Assembly (NCBI GenBank): GCA_963700925.1
Contig: OY969553.1
Location: forward strand, 3,286,001-3,350,000
Direction of reading: 5' to 3'
DNA from: CAWJMD01 sp963700925
GTDB lineage: Bacteria > Actinomycetota > Actinomycetes > Actinomycetales > CAWJMD01
Length of the DNA stretch: 64,000 nt
Shown here: positions 1 through 11,473 of the stretch, one piece after another
Position numbering within the stretch: the stretch's first letter is position 1
Layout of the letters: each line of letters begins with the position of its first letter
Translations under genes and position numbers: made by a program
The notes under the pieces: generated by a model
What the model saw: only the letters and a program-made list of their open reading frames with translations
Told to the model about the DNA's origin: nothing
The model's database searches: none

Positions 1-806
1 CGATCCGGATGGCCGGCGAGGTGCTCTACGACTCCCGCGGCACCTTCGAGCCGGCGGTGGCGCGCTCGTCCGAGCTGCTGTCGACCCAGCTCGACCGGTT
101 CGAGGAGCTGCTCGCAGACCTGCTCGAGATCAGCCGCTTCGACGCGGGCGCCGCGGCGCTCGAGGCCGAGCCGGTCGACGTGGCGTCGGTGGTGGTGCAG
201 GTGGTCGAGCTCGCGGTCCCGCTGGCCGAACGTCGGGGCAGCGAGCTGCGAACGCACCTGCCGACGACACCGGCGATGGCCGAGGTCGACGCGCGACGCG
301 TCGAGCGAGTCGTGCGCAACCTGGTGATCAACGCGATCGAGCACGGCGAGGGCCGGCCGGTCGACGTGTGGCTGGCCGCCAACGCGGACGCCGTCGCGGT
401 GCTGGTTCGCGACCAGGGCGTGGGGCTCCGACCGTCCGACCGACTGCGGGTGTTCGACCGCTTCTGGAGGGCCGACCCGGCCCGCGCGCGCACCACTGGG
501 GGCACCGGCCTGGGGCTGGCCATCGCGCTCGAGGACGCGCACCTGCACGGCGGACGGCTGGAGGCGTGGGGTGAGGTCGGCGAGGGTGCCGCCTTCCGCC
601 TGACGCTGCCACGCCGCGCCGGCTCCTCTGTCGAGGTATCGCCACTGCCCCTGGGCCCGGATGGCCCCGGCGACCGCCGGTCGCGGCCGGTCACTGTCTC
701 GCAGGGGGCCGTGCCGCTGGGCGGGTCGGGCGCGCCCGCCGTGCTGCCCCACGGTCTCGATCGCCGACTGCGCCCACGCGAGCCGAGGGGGCCGTCTCAT
801 GACTGA
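1..806 (+). CDS. mtrB: Two-component sensor histidine kinase MtrB, C-terminal part (5' end outside window)
   Basis: This is the C-terminal part of an open frame that enters from the left edge (frame starting at base 3). It contains the end of a HisKA dimerisation helix (SELLSTQLDRFEELLADLLE) and a complete HATPase_c domain: the N box NLVINAIEHGEG, the G1 box DQGVGL and the G2 box GTGLGLAIA. The phospho-accepting His lies outside the window. MtrB is the membrane kinase of the MtrAB pair, which controls cell-wall and division genes in actinobacteria. The identity rests on the kinase fold plus the direct overlap with lpqB, the classical mtrA-mtrB-lpqB operon. The tail after the kinase domain (about 65 residues, Pro/Arg rich) is low complexity. 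Confidence 0.9.
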   Translation, partial: IRMAGEVLYDSRGTFEPAVARSSELLSTQLDRFEELLADLLEISRFDAGAAALEAEPVDVASVVVQVVELAVPLAERRGSELRTHLPTTPAMAEVDARRVERVVRNLVINAIEHGEGRPVDVWLAANADAVAVLVRDQGVGLRPSDRLRVFDRFWRADPARARTTGGTGLGLAIALEDAHLHGGRLEAWGEVGEGAAFRLTLPRRAGSSVEVSPLPLGPDGPGDRRSRPVTVSQGAVPLGGSGAPAVLPHGLDRRLRPREPRGPSHD

Positions 807-2631
807 CAGCCGCAGCGGCACAGGCGGTTTCGGCTCGCGAGCCAGTGGTCGGCATGCCGGTCTGGCGTGGCGGAAGGCCTTGGTGGGCGTCGTGGTGCTG
901 GCCGTGTCGGGGTGCGCCACCATCCAGACGGACGGCCCCGTCGTGGCCGGCCAGCCGGTCGGCGACCCGTTCGGGGACGGCGTGCGCGAGCTGGTCAGCG
1001 GGCCGACGGCGGGCCAGACACCCGACGGCATCGTCACCGGCTTCCTGGCCGCAGCGCAGGGGGCCGCAGACGACTTCGAGGTGGCCCGGCAGTTCCTGAC
1101 CTCGGAGGCGGCGAGCACCTGGCGGCCCGCGGTCCAGACCATCGTGTACCGCGGTGGCACGCCCGAGGTCAGCGTCCTCGCCGGCGGGCAGGAGGTGCCG
1201 GGCGACGAGGAGGTCAAGGCGGACGCCGTGTCGGCCCACCTGTCGGTCGAGGTGGTCGCCACGGTGGACGAGCGCGGCCGGTACCTGCAGCAGGCCAGCG
1301 GGCCCCCTCGCACGATCGACCTGGACCTGCAGCGGTCGGACGACCAGTGGCGGATCTCCGGCGTCGAGGACGTCGCGCTGCTGTCAGAGGCCGACTTCGC
1401 GGCGGCCTTCCGCGTCTACCCGCTGCACTTCCTCGACCCGAGCAGGACGTACCTGGTGCCGGAGGTCCGCTGGTTCCCGAACGGGCGGTCGACGGCCACC
1501 CGCCTCGTCCGCGAGCTGCTGGCCGGGCCGTCGGAATGGCTGGCCCCGGCCGTGGACACGGCGTTCCCGACCGGCACCTCGCTGGCGGCACCGGCTGCTG
1601 TCGTGGTCCGTGACAACGCGGGTGTGGTCGACCTGACCGAGCCCGCGCTCGAGGCCGGGGACGCAGACCGCACGCTGATGCTGGTGCAGCTGGAGAGCAC
1701 CCTGCAGCCGGTGCTGGGTGTCAATCGGATCGAGATCCGCGTGGACGGCGGACAGCTCGACGACCCGCCCGATGTCGATGGGCCGACGCACGATCCTGAG
1801 GTGCTGGCACCGGCCGTGCTCGTGCAGGGAGACTCCCTGATGCAGCTCGACCTCCGCACCATCGAGCCGATCGCCGACCTGCCGGACCTGACGGGCCTCG
1901 ACGTCTCGCATCCGGGGGTCAGCCCAACGGGCAGCGGCGCCGTGAACACGCGCAGTCGCGTCTTCGCGGTGCTGACCCGCGAGCGCAGCGAGCTGCGCTT
2001 GATCCGGCCCGGCAGCGACGAGGTCCCCGAGCCGGTCGTCGTCGGCTCCGACCTGACAGCGCCCTCGTTGGACTGGCGCGGCTGGGTCTGGACCACCACA
2101 CGGACCAACGCCGGCTACGTCAACGCGGCCCCCTCCGAGGGCCCCGCACTTCGCGTCGAGGCGCCCTGGCTCGCGGGCCGCCTGGTCACCTCGATGCGCG
2201 TCTCCCGGGACGGCGCCAGGGTCGTGGTGGCCTCGACCGACCAGGCCGGCGTGGGTCATCTCGACCTGGCCGGCGTGCTTCGCGACCGCAACGGCGTCCC
2301 GAAGCGCCTGGTACCGCAGGAGCCGCAGGCGCAGGCGCTCGACCTGGCCGTGGTGGAGGAGGTGGCCTGGTCCGACGAGGACGAGGTGCTGGTGCTCGGC
2401 CGCGCCGCCACGGAGCCGACAGGGAGCGACCTGCGCATCTGGGTGGTGACGCTGTCCGGTCCGGTGACGGAACCCTTCGCCCCCCTCGGCGACGTCACAA
2501 CGGTGACCGCACGCAAGGGTGAGCGCAGCGTCCTGGCGTCCACCGACGAGGGCATCTTCGCGCTGGCCGGCTCGGCTTGGGTACGGATTCCCGAGTCGGA
2601 GAGCGCGCGTGAGGCGGCCTTCCAGGGCTGA
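799..2631 (+). CDS. lpqB: Lipoprotein LpqB (MtrAB accessory, GerMN domain + beta-propeller)
   Basis: 610-residue lipoprotein. I chose the ATG at 799, which overlaps the mtrB stop by 8 bases and follows a GAGGGG ribosome site; the frame is open further upstream but only inside mtrB. The N-terminus has Arg/Lys residues, a hydrophobic stretch and the lipobox VSGC (residues about 33-36), so the protein is expected to be lipid-anchored outside the membrane. The middle matches the GerMN-type segment and the C-terminal half has the repeated beta-strand pattern of the LpqB propeller. In mycobacteria LpqB contacts MtrB and modulates its signalling. Translational coupling with mtrB supports the same role here. 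Confidence 0.93.
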   Translation: MTDSRSGTGGFGSRASGRHAGLAWRKALVGVVVLAVSGCATIQTDGPVVAGQPVGDPFGDGVRELVSGPTAGQTPDGIVTGFLAAAQGAADDFEVARQFLTSEAASTWRPAVQTIVYRGGTPEVSVLAGGQEVPGDEEVKADAVSAHLSVEVVATVDERGRYLQQASGPPRTIDLDLQRSDDQWRISGVEDVALLSEADFAAAFRVYPLHFLDPSRTYLVPEVRWFPNGRSTATRLVRELLAGPSEWLAPAVDTAFPTGTSLAAPAAVVVRDNAGVVDLTEPALEAGDADRTLMLVQLESTLQPVLGVNRIEIRVDGGQLDDPPDVDGPTHDPEVLAPAVLVQGDSLMQLDLRTIEPIADLPDLTGLDVSHPGVSPTGSGAVNTRSRVFAVLTRERSELRLIRPGSDEVPEPVVVGSDLTAPSLDWRGWVWTTTRTNAGYVNAAPSEGPALRVEAPWLAGRLVTSMRVSRDGARVVVASTDQAGVGHLDLAGVLRDRNGVPKRLVPQEPQAQALDLAVVEEVAWSDEDEVLVLGRAATEPTGSDLRIWVVTLSGPVTEPFAPLGDVTTVTARKGERSVLASTDEGIFALAGSAWVRIPESESAREAAFQG

Positions 2632-2727
2632 GCGCGCCGCCGTCCCCAGGCATGAAGGCGTTCGTTGTTGTCCACAGACTGTGGTCATCCCGTCGTTCCG
2701 GCGGACGATTGAGCCCATCCTGCCGAG

Positions 2728-3492
2728 GTGCACACCGCACGCCACCGGGCCCCGCCGAACGGCTGGGCCCGTGCCCGAACCGAGCTGTCGCGGCTCGTGC
2801 TGCCGGTCGACTGCGCGGGCTGCGGACGTCCGGACGCCGACCTGTGCCGACCGTGCTTGCAGGCGCTCACCGGGCGCGCGATGCCCGTCGCACGTCTCGT
2901 GGGCGCGGAGCCGGCGGCATGGGCGCCGCTCGGCCTGCCGCTGCACGCGGTGACCGAGTTCGGCGCGGCCACCCGCTCTGCGCTCGTCGCCTGGAAGGAC
3001 CGCGGACGTGCCGACCTGACCCCGGTGGTTGCTGCCGCCATGGCCCGCGCGCTGTCGGCCCTGCTGGAGCTGCCGGAGCTGCAGCTGAATGGCCCGGGGC
3101 CGGGCCCGGGGGCGGTCCTGGTGCTGGCGGTGCCCTCGTCACGATCGGCGGTGCACCGGCGTGGGGCCGATCTCGTCCCTGCAGCGGCAGCGCTCGCCGT
3201 CAGGCGGCGGGGAGCCCTGCCGCGTGGGATGCGCCTGCTCGCGGCCCCGCTGCTCGTGCACACCGGAGGGGCTCGGGACCAGTCGGGGCTCGGCGTCGCG
3301 CAGCGCTCCGACAACGTGGCCGGCCGCCTCCGGTGCGGCAGAGCGGCCCTGGGACGCAAGGTCGTCCTGGTCGACGACGTGGTCACGACGGGGGCGACCC
3401 TGGCCGAGGCCGCACGCTCGGTGACGGCTTCCGGCGGGGTCGTGCTGGGCGCCGCCGCGGTGGCTGCCACCCGCCGCCGCGATCTGGGATAG
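2728..3492 (+). CDS. ComF-family phosphoribosyltransferase-like protein
   Basis: 254 residues starting at GTG 2728. The start is the least certain part, since only a weak CCGAGG precedes it. The N-terminal zinc-ribbon-like pattern is visible as CAGC followed by LCRPC (residues about 29-45). The C-terminal half carries the type-I phosphoribosyltransferase PRPP loop VVLVDDVVTTGATLAEA. ComF proteins are linked to DNA uptake and, more widely, to DNA metabolism; the substrate is not known. The position between lpqB and hpf is conserved in actinobacteria. The 96-base gap to lpqB contains nothing but a lone DnaA-box-like 9-mer (see rejected items). Confidence 0.86.
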   Translation: MHTARHRAPPNGWARARTELSRLVLPVDCAGCGRPDADLCRPCLQALTGRAMPVARLVGAEPAAWAPLGLPLHAVTEFGAATRSALVAWKDRGRADLTPVVAAAMARALSALLELPELQLNGPGPGPGAVLVLAVPSSRSAVHRRGADLVPAAAALAVRRRGALPRGMRLLAAPLLVHTGGARDQSGLGVAQRSDNVAGRLRCGRAALGRKVVLVDDVVTTGATLAEAARSVTASGGVVLGAAAVAATRRRDLG

Positions 3493-3695
3493 GGGTGTCA
3501 GCCCGGACATACGTGGACTAACGTCAGTGCATGGCAGAGCCCACCGGGACGAGCCGACCCACCGCGCCGAAGTGCGGGGACGAGGGTCGAGGCCACCGGT
3601 GCGGGGACCCGAGCGAGCGGGGGTGGTGCTGACCAGGAAGAGGCTGGGTCACCGCGGCCCGGCTGGCACGAACAAGGCGACGAGAGGACACCCAA

Positions 3696-4361
3696 GTGGA
3701 GATCGTGGTCACTGCCCGGCACGTGGAAATCCCTGACCGGTTCCGTCGGCACGTTGAGGAGAAGCTCGCGAAGGTCGAGCAGCTCAGCCCGCGCCTGCAG
3801 CGCATCGACGTCGAGCTCAGTCACGAGAGCAACCCACGCCAGTCGGACACCTGTGATCGGGTCGAGCTGACCGTCAGGGCCAAGGGCCCGGTGATCCGTG
3901 CGGAGGCCTGCGCCGACGACCCCTATGCAGCGCTGGACCTGGCGCAGGAGAAGCTGCTGGAACGGCTCCGCCGTGCCCGTGACCGCCGCAAGGTGCACCA
4001 CGGTCGCCACAAGCCGACCTCCGTTCACGAGGCACTGTCGGTACTTCCCGTCGATGGGCCGTCCCTCAACGGAAATGCTGCGATCGCCGAGTCCGACGAG
4101 GCCGAGGTCCTCGGCGAGTCACCGATCGTCATCCGGGAGAAGACCCACCAGGCGTCGCCGATGACGGTCGACGACGCGCTCAACCACATGGAGCTCGTGG
4201 GCCACGACTTCTACCTCTTCATGTGTGCCGACACGGGCCAGCCGAGCGTCGTCTACCGCCGGCGCGGCTGGAGCTACGGAGTGCTGCGCCTGGAGACCGT
4301 CGACGCGACGCACGACGAGACCCCGACCGCAGGGGCGGAACGCAAGGCCGCCACTGGCTGA
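3696..4361 (+). CDS. hpf: Long-form ribosome hibernation-promoting factor
   Basis: 221-residue long HPF. The start GTG at 3696 follows GAGAGGACACCCAA. The N-terminal S30AE domain (residues 1-100, MEIVVTARHVEIPDRFRRHV at the start) binds the decoding region of the 30S subunit. The C-terminal domain (about 160-210, with SPMTVDDALNHMELVGHDFY and VVYRRRGWSYGVLRL) is the dimerisation domain that pairs ribosomes into 100S particles. The basic, His/Arg-rich linker around residue 95-105 is typical. It is the usual neighbour of comF and secA in actinobacteria. The roughly 200 bases upstream hold no convincing gene and are probably its leader and promoter region. Confidence 0.94.
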   Translation: MEIVVTARHVEIPDRFRRHVEEKLAKVEQLSPRLQRIDVELSHESNPRQSDTCDRVELTVRAKGPVIRAEACADDPYAALDLAQEKLLERLRRARDRRKVHHGRHKPTSVHEALSVLPVDGPSLNGNAAIAESDEAEVLGESPIVIREKTHQASPMTVDDALNHMELVGHDFYLFMCADTGQPSVVYRRRGWSYGVLRLETVDATHDETPTAGAERKAATG

Positions 4362-4463
4362 CCTAGCACCTCCGGGCGGTTCGCGGTGGCATGATCGACA
4401 CCACCGCGGCCGCTCGGCCCCGGTCAGAGCTTCCGCGGCTTCGCGCGGACGGCAGGAGGTCAC

Positions 4464-5189
4464 GTGCAGCACGACCCCGCCGACTCCGACGACTCCGCCA
4501 CTCCGGGAGGGCCGACCGCTCCTCGCACCGAGCGGATCAGGGTGCTGGTGGCGGACGATCACGTGCTGTACCGCCGTGGCCTCGAGATGGTGCTCGGCAC
4601 CGAGGACGACATCGAGATCGTCGGCGAGGCGGGCGACGGCGCTGAGGCCATCGCGCGCGCCGAGGAGCTGCTGCCCGACATCGTCCTGATGGACATCCGG
4701 ATGCCGCGGCGCTCCGGCATCGAGGCGTGCACCGCGATCAAGGACGCCGTTCCCAGCACCAAGATCGTCATGTTGACGATCAGTGACGACGAGAGCGACC
4801 TGTTCGAGGCGGTCCGGGCCGGCGCGAACGGGTACCTGCTGAAAGACGTTCCGGGAGAAGACATCGCGGCAGGTCTGCGCGCGGTCATGGAGGGACAGTC
4901 CTTGATCAGCCCGTCGATGGCCGGTGCGCTGCTGGCTGAGTTCGCCGAGCTGTCGAAGCGCACGCGGCCGGTGCAGACGCTGCCGGCGCCTCGCCTCACC
5001 GAGCGCGAGATGGAGGTGCTGCGCCTCGTCGCGCGCGGCATGGCCAACCGTGACATCGCGACCGCTCTGTTCATCTCCGAGAACACCGTCAAGAACCACG
5101 TGCGCAACATCCTCGAGAAGCTGCAGCTGCACTCGCGCATGGAGGCGGTCGTGTACGCCGTCCGCGAGAAGATCCTCGACCTGTCCTGA
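4464..5189 (+). CDS. NarL/FixJ-type response regulator
   Basis: 241 residues; GTG 4464 is preceded by a good AGGAGG. The receiver domain (about 24-145) has the acidic pair DD at 31-32, the phospho-acceptor Asp77 in VLMDIRMP, and the conserved Lys in LLKD. The C-terminal LuxR-type helix-turn-helix (about 170-235) shows LTEREMEVLRLVARGM and ISENTVKNHVRNIL. No cognate kinase is adjacent; mtrB upstream belongs to a different family (OmpR-type partner). A 20-residue acidic, disordered N-terminal extension precedes the receiver. It is probably a transcriptional regulator acting as a dimer on DNA. Its target is not visible here. Confidence 0.91.
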   Translation: MQHDPADSDDSATPGGPTAPRTERIRVLVADDHVLYRRGLEMVLGTEDDIEIVGEAGDGAEAIARAEELLPDIVLMDIRMPRRSGIEACTAIKDAVPSTKIVMLTISDDESDLFEAVRAGANGYLLKDVPGEDIAAGLRAVMEGQSLISPSMAGALLAEFAELSKRTRPVQTLPAPRLTEREMEVLRLVARGMANRDIATALFISENTVKNHVRNILEKLQLHSRMEAVVYAVREKILDLS

Positions 5190-5206
5190 GCGCCAAGGGT
5201 TTCCGG

Positions 5207-5584
5207 ATGCCGACGAGCGCGCCTGACCCGTCCGACGTGATGGTTTTCGACGACGCGTCAGCGTTTCGCGACTGGCTCACCGAGCACCACGCCGACACCG
5301 ACGAGCTCTGGGTCGGGTACTACAAGAAGCACGTGCCGAAGACGAGCATGACGTACCGCGAGGCCGTCGAGCAGGCGCTCTGCTTCGGTTGGATCGACGG
5401 CATCGGACGGCGGATCGACGACGAGGTCACGGCGAACAGGTACACCCCCCGGCGCCGCACCAGCAGCTGGAGCGCCCCGAACATCGCCAAGGTCGCCGAG
5501 CTCACCGAGGCCGGACGCATGCACCCTGCGGGCCTCGCGGCCTTCGAGCGACGGGACCGCCGCAAGGACCCCGACCCACACTGA
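5207..5584 (+). CDS. YdeI/OmpD-associated family protein, C-terminally truncated
   Basis: 125 residues. The N-terminal half matches the YdeI-like family: FRDWLTEHHADTDELWVGYY, CFGWIDGIGRRID and TPRRRTSSWSAPNI. Family members usually run to about 190-200 residues. Here the protein stops directly after AGLAAFERR with a short Arg/Asp tail, and neither of the other forward frames restores the missing C-terminal part. The truncation point lies 55 bases before a pair of palindromic repeats, so loss of the 3' end by rearrangement is plausible. The protein may be non-functional. The ATG at 5207 is the only reasonable start. Confidence 0.72.
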   Translation: MPTSAPDPSDVMVFDDASAFRDWLTEHHADTDELWVGYYKKHVPKTSMTYREAVEQALCFGWIDGIGRRIDDEVTANRYTPRRRTSSWSAPNIAKVAELTEAGRMHPAGLAAFERRDRRKDPDPH

Positions 5585-5639
5585 GCCCTGTGCTCCTCGC
5601 CCGTGTCAGGCCTGCCGAGGTTGGCGAGGCGCACCCACA

Positions 5640-5729
5640 CTTCACGAGGCTCGCAAGCCTCGTTAACGAGGCGTACCCACCGTTAACGAGGCTCGCGAGC
5701 CTAGTGAAGGTGAGCGGAGCCTCGTGAAG
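5640..5729. repeat. Pair of near-palindromic repeats nested in a larger inverted repeat
   Basis: Two 26-bp units, 5641-5666 and 5683-5708, both follow the pattern TTMACGAGGCTCG then CRAGCCTMGTKAA. Each is nearly its own reverse complement, with one mismatch in the first and two in the second. The outermost 10 bases, CTTCACGAGG (5640-5649) and CCTCGTGAAG (5720-5729), are exact reverse complements, so the whole block can fold into a large cruciform or RNA hairpin. It sits between the truncated YdeI gene and a pentapeptide-repeat gene. It may be a REP-like element or a strong transcription terminator. No transposase is nearby. Confidence 0.72.
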
Positions 5730-5764
5730 TACGCCAGCCGGCAGCCGGGTGCCAGGATCGCGGC

Positions 5765-6382
5765 GTGCCCCAGACACCGACCCTCACGCGCGACGGAGAC
5801 CACGACGGCGAGACCTTCGCGGGCCTCGACCTCGGCGGCCAGAGCGGCGCCAACGCGCGGTTCGTCGAGTGCACCTTCACCGACTGCTCGCTCGACGGCG
5901 CAGTTCTGCGACGGGCGCGGATGGTCGACTGTCGCCTCGAACGCGTCCGAGCGTCCGAACTCGACCTGGCCGAGTCGGTGTGGCTCGACAGCACGGTCAG
6001 CGGGTCGCGCCTGGGCGCTGTGCGCGCCTTCGGGGCCGAGTGGACGCGCGTGCGGGTCGAGGGCGGCAAGGCCGATTACCTCAACCTCCGGGACGCGGAG
6101 CTCGTCGACGTCACCCTGACCGGCTGCGTCATCGGCGAGCTCGACCTCGCCCGGGCGACAGTGCGCCGACTGGTCATCGACGACTGCCGGGTCGGGCGTC
6201 TCGACGTCACGGGCGCGACCCTGACTGAGGTCGACCTGCGTGGGGCCGACCTGTCAGCCCTGTCCGGAATCGCCTCTCTCGCAGGCGCAACCATCTCGTC
6301 GGCACAGCTGGTCGAGCTGGCACCCGCGCTCGCGGAGCACGTCGGCCTCGTGGTCTCCGACGCACCGCGTCGCACCTCGTAA
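5765..6382 (+). CDS. Pentapeptide-repeat protein
   Basis: 205 residues, GTG start. The whole protein is built of degenerate A(D/N)LxX pentapeptides, for example ANARF, CTFTD, CSLDG, AVLRR, ARMVD, CRLER, ASELD, LAESV and ADLSA, which predict a right-handed quadrilateral beta-helix. Some such proteins mimic DNA and protect gyrase (Qnr/MfpA type), but many have no known role and nothing here identifies a target. There is no signal peptide or membrane segment, so it is likely cytosolic. It directly follows the palindromic repeat block. Confidence 0.86.
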   Translation: MPQTPTLTRDGDHDGETFAGLDLGGQSGANARFVECTFTDCSLDGAVLRRARMVDCRLERVRASELDLAESVWLDSTVSGSRLGAVRAFGAEWTRVRVEGGKADYLNLRDAELVDVTLTGCVIGELDLARATVRRLVIDDCRVGRLDVTGATLTEVDLRGADLSALSGIASLAGATISSAQLVELAPALAEHVGLVVSDAPRRTS

Positions 6383-6424
6383 CACCTGTAACACCTCGTG
6401 ACTCCTGAGGTCGAACCCAGGGGC

Positions 6425-7609
6425 TCAGCGCAGCGACGACGGGTGGGCCCAGGCGATCTCGAGCTCCTCGGCGAGCAGGTCGTACCGCACCAGGTCCTCG
6501 CGCCGCCCGTCCCGAAGCCGCTCGGCCTTGCGGTCGAGCCCGGCCTTGGTGAAGCCCGCAGCGAGAGCCACGCCGTGAGAGGGGCGGTTCGGCGCCGCCA
6601 CCCGCACGACGACGCGCTCGAGCGAGAGACCGCCCTCGTCCAGGGGCAGCAGGCCATGACGCGCGACGGCCCTCAGCGCGCGTGACGCCACGCCGCGACG
6701 CCGCGCGTCGGGGTGCACCCAGTAGCCGATCTCGCCGCTGCGCGACAGCCCGTGGCCGAGCCCCATCAGTCCGATCTCGCCGAGCAGCAGGTCGTCGTCG
6801 GCGTCGGCCACCGCCCAGTAGACCCCGCCGGCCTGCGCGTGCTCGTCGTCGCGAGAGGCGATGTAGGAGGTTGCGTCCTCGAGCGTGTAGGGCTCCGGCA
6901 GGTCGGGAAGCCAGCGCTGCGTGCTGGGGTGCGAGCACGCCTGCATGATCCGCTCGGCGTCTGCGGGCACGTGCCCCCGCAGCACGAGGTCGCCGAGATC
7001 GATCCGCTCCGGCTCGAGCCACGGGTGGATGGGCCGCAGGTCGTCGCCGCGTCGGAGCGACCCGACCCAGCCGTCGACGGGCCGGCCCCGGTGGTTCAGC
7101 AGGCCGCGCACCTGGCCCTCGACCTGGAAGCCGGCCGCCCACGCGACACGTCGGGAGGGCCAGTTGCCGACGCGGGCCTTCCAGTGCAGCACCTCGAAGG
7201 CGGGCCCACCGTCCTTGGACCCCGTGAAGGCCCACCGCGCGGCCTCCCGCAGCGCCGTCGACATCGCGCCCCGACCCCAAGCCTGAACGCCGAGCATGAA
7301 GCCGACCTCCGCGGAGCCGTCGCCTCGGGGTCGAAGGCCGAGCTGCCCTGCGGGGCTGCCGTCCAGGTCGAGCATCCAGCACCACTCGACGCCTGCCGTC
7401 TGGTGCCACGCGTACTCGCGGCCGGTCACCCACTCCCACGCGTCGTCGGCGGTGAACGGGTCCGGCGGCGCCGAGAGCATCGAGAAGACACGCTCGTCCG
7501 AGATCATGTCGACCAGCGCGGGCACGTCGTCGTCGCCGTGCGCGCGCAGCAGCACCTCCTCGCCGCGACGGGTGCGCGCGGTGAGCGTCGGTGCGGACGT
7601 GGTGGCCAC
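6425..7609 (-). CDS. Tandem GNAT acetyltransferase (two RimJ/RimL-like domains)
   Basis: 394 residues from GTG 7609, which is preceded by AGGGTGA at a good distance; the frame stays open upstream but only antisense to the next gene. Two GNAT domains are visible. The first (about 18-180) has the acetyl-CoA loop region around GVQAWGRGAMSTALREAARW; the second (about 200-385) has VHPDARRRGVASRALRAV, the R/Q-x-x-G-x-G/A signature. RimJ/RimL-like enzymes acetylate protein N-termini or small amines; the substrate here is unknown. It converges with the pentapeptide gene and diverges from the small GNAT at 7679. Confidence 0.87.
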   Translation of the reverse strand: MATTSAPTLTARTRRGEEVLLRAHGDDDVPALVDMISDERVFSMLSAPPDPFTADDAWEWVTGREYAWHQTAGVEWCWMLDLDGSPAGQLGLRPRGDGSAEVGFMLGVQAWGRGAMSTALREAARWAFTGSKDGGPAFEVLHWKARVGNWPSRRVAWAAGFQVEGQVRGLLNHRGRPVDGWVGSLRRGDDLRPIHPWLEPERIDLGDLVLRGHVPADAERIMQACSHPSTQRWLPDLPEPYTLEDATSYIASRDDEHAQAGGVYWAVADADDDLLLGEIGLMGLGHGLSRSGEIGYWVHPDARRRGVASRALRAVARHGLLPLDEGGLSLERVVVRVAAPNRPSHGVALAAGFTKAGLDRKAERLRDGRREDLVRYDLLAEELEIAWAHPSSLR

Positions 7610-7678
7610 ACGGTCACCCTGGCCGAACTTCCGGCGCGCGCACAATCGCGAACTTGACAGGGCTGTGAGGGTGGACGG

Positions 7679-7999
7679 ATGGACTCCCAGCCCGTCCGAG
7701 ACGACACAGTGCCGACGGTCTCGGAGGATTCGGACGCCAACCGGTACACGGTGCGGGTCGACGGCCAGGTCGCCGGGTTCACCACGTACCGGCGGCACGG
7801 CGACGTCACGACGTTCATCCACACCGAGATCGGTGACGAGTACGCCGGCCAGGGGCTCGGGTCGATACTGGTGAAGGGCGCGCTCGACGACGTGCGCGCA
7901 CGCGGCGGAACCATCCGTCCGCTGTGCCCGTTCGTCCGCTCGTACGTCGAGCGGCACCCGGAGTACGGCGACCTGGTGGTTGCCGGGCACGTACGATGA
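7679..7999 (+). CDS. Small NATD1/YjdJ-type GNAT-fold acetyltransferase
   Basis: 106 residues. The short GNAT-fold family is recognised by TYRRHGDVTTFIHTEIGDEY, then GQGLGSILVKGALDD (acetyl-CoA loop G-Q-G-L-G) and the ending IRPLCPFVRSYVERHPEY. Proteins of this class are reduced acetyltransferases of roughly 90-110 residues with undefined substrates. ATG 7679 follows GAGGGTGGACGG. It is divergent from the tandem GNAT, with about 70 bases between start codons for both promoters, and lies about 55 bases before secA. Confidence 0.87.
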   Translation: MDSQPVRDDTVPTVSEDSDANRYTVRVDGQVAGFTTYRRHGDVTTFIHTEIGDEYAGQGLGSILVKGALDDVRARGGTIRPLCPFVRSYVERHPEYGDLVVAGHVR

Positions 8000-8055
8000 C
8001 GCGCGAACGACTCGCTAACGACTCATGACACAGGCGACACACGGGAGCTGACGAC

Positions 8056-10839
<2,784 letters not shown>

Positions 10840-10861
10840 CCTGGGCTGACCTGGCTGCTGA

Positions 10862-10887
10862 GCTGACGGCCGGCCGGAGCCGTCAGC
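10862..10887. terminator. Bidirectional hairpin between secA and the Rv3235-like gene
   Basis: GCTGACGGC (10862-10870) pairs perfectly with GCCGTCAGC (10879-10887) around an 8-base loop. It lies just after secA and overlaps the last codons of the convergent gene. There is no T-run, which is common for actinobacterial terminators. Confidence 0.55.
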
Positions 10888-11473
10888 CGACCTCGAGAGC
10901 CGTTGCGCGCCACCGTCCGTCGAGCCCTTCGAGCCGGACGGCGACCGCTCGCACCCGGTCGGCGTCGATGACGACGGCGCTGGCCTCGGCGACACCGTCG
11001 GCAGGCACGCACACGCGGACCGCACGCACCACCGCCCGCGTGCTCGGTGTGCCTCCGTTCTGACGCATGCGTGCCGCGAGGGCGGTCCGGCGGCTCAGCG
11101 CGGCGTGCACCTCGTGCGTCGTCCACCGGACGAGCTGGCTGACCGGACGCACCCCACCGAGCACCTCGACGACGGCCTGGACCACGGCGGTACAGGTCGC
11201 CGTCGGGTCGGGCAGCGCCACGGACGAGGTCGGCTGGCGTCCGAAGTCGGGGTCGTCCGCGAAGCCGTGCTCGACGCCCCCGAAGCTCAGCGCCAGCGCG
11301 CCCTGCGTCATTGGCTCGGGTGCGGCCAGACGGCCACCGGGCGCCGGCTCGGTCAGCGGCACCGGCAGGCTGCGCAGCCGCCTCGGCGCACGTGGCGGAG
11401 CGGCTGCGTGGGCTGCGTGGGCCGCTTGGGCCGCGGGGGCAGCGGGTGCCGGCATCAGGGTCGGGATAGCCAT
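10883..11473 (-). CDS. Rv3235-like conserved protein
   Basis: 196 residues from ATG 11473, chosen because AGAGGAACCTC precedes it. The first 60 residues are Ala/Pro/His-rich and disordered. The C-terminal half (about 90-196, with LVRWTTHEVHAALSRRTAL and GRWRATALEVG) resembles the actinobacterial family typified by Rv3235 of M. tuberculosis, found near secA. No enzymatic motif is visible and the function is unknown. Upstream, between this gene and the LysM gene, a 13-bp sequence (GAAGCAARGGCGG) occurs twice at 19-bp spacing (about 11494-11525), possibly a regulator site. Confidence 0.76.
   Translation of the reverse strand: MAIPTLMPAPAAPAAQAAHAAHAAAPPRAPRRLRSLPVPLTEPAPGGRLAAPEPMTQGALALSFGGVEHGFADDPDFGRQPTSSVALPDPTATCTAVVQAVVEVLGGVRPVSQLVRWTTHEVHAALSRRTALAARMRQNGGTPSTRAVVRAVRVCVPADGVAEASAVVIDADRVRAVAVRLEGLDGRWRATALEVG

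Noticed and set aside
2668..2676. TTGTCCACA, a perfect actinobacterial-type DnaA box between lpqB and comF
   Set aside because: A single 9-mer is expected by chance in a sequence this long; no cluster of boxes, AT-rich unwinding region or dnaA/dnaN genes nearby.
3527..3733. Small gene upstream of hpf
   Set aside because: The translation is Arg/Pro/Gly-rich without family resemblance and overlaps the hpf start region; better explained as leader sequence.
5640..5729. Insertion-sequence end or attachment site
   Set aside because: No transposase or integrase gene nearby and no target-site duplication is recognisable; kept only as a palindromic repeat.
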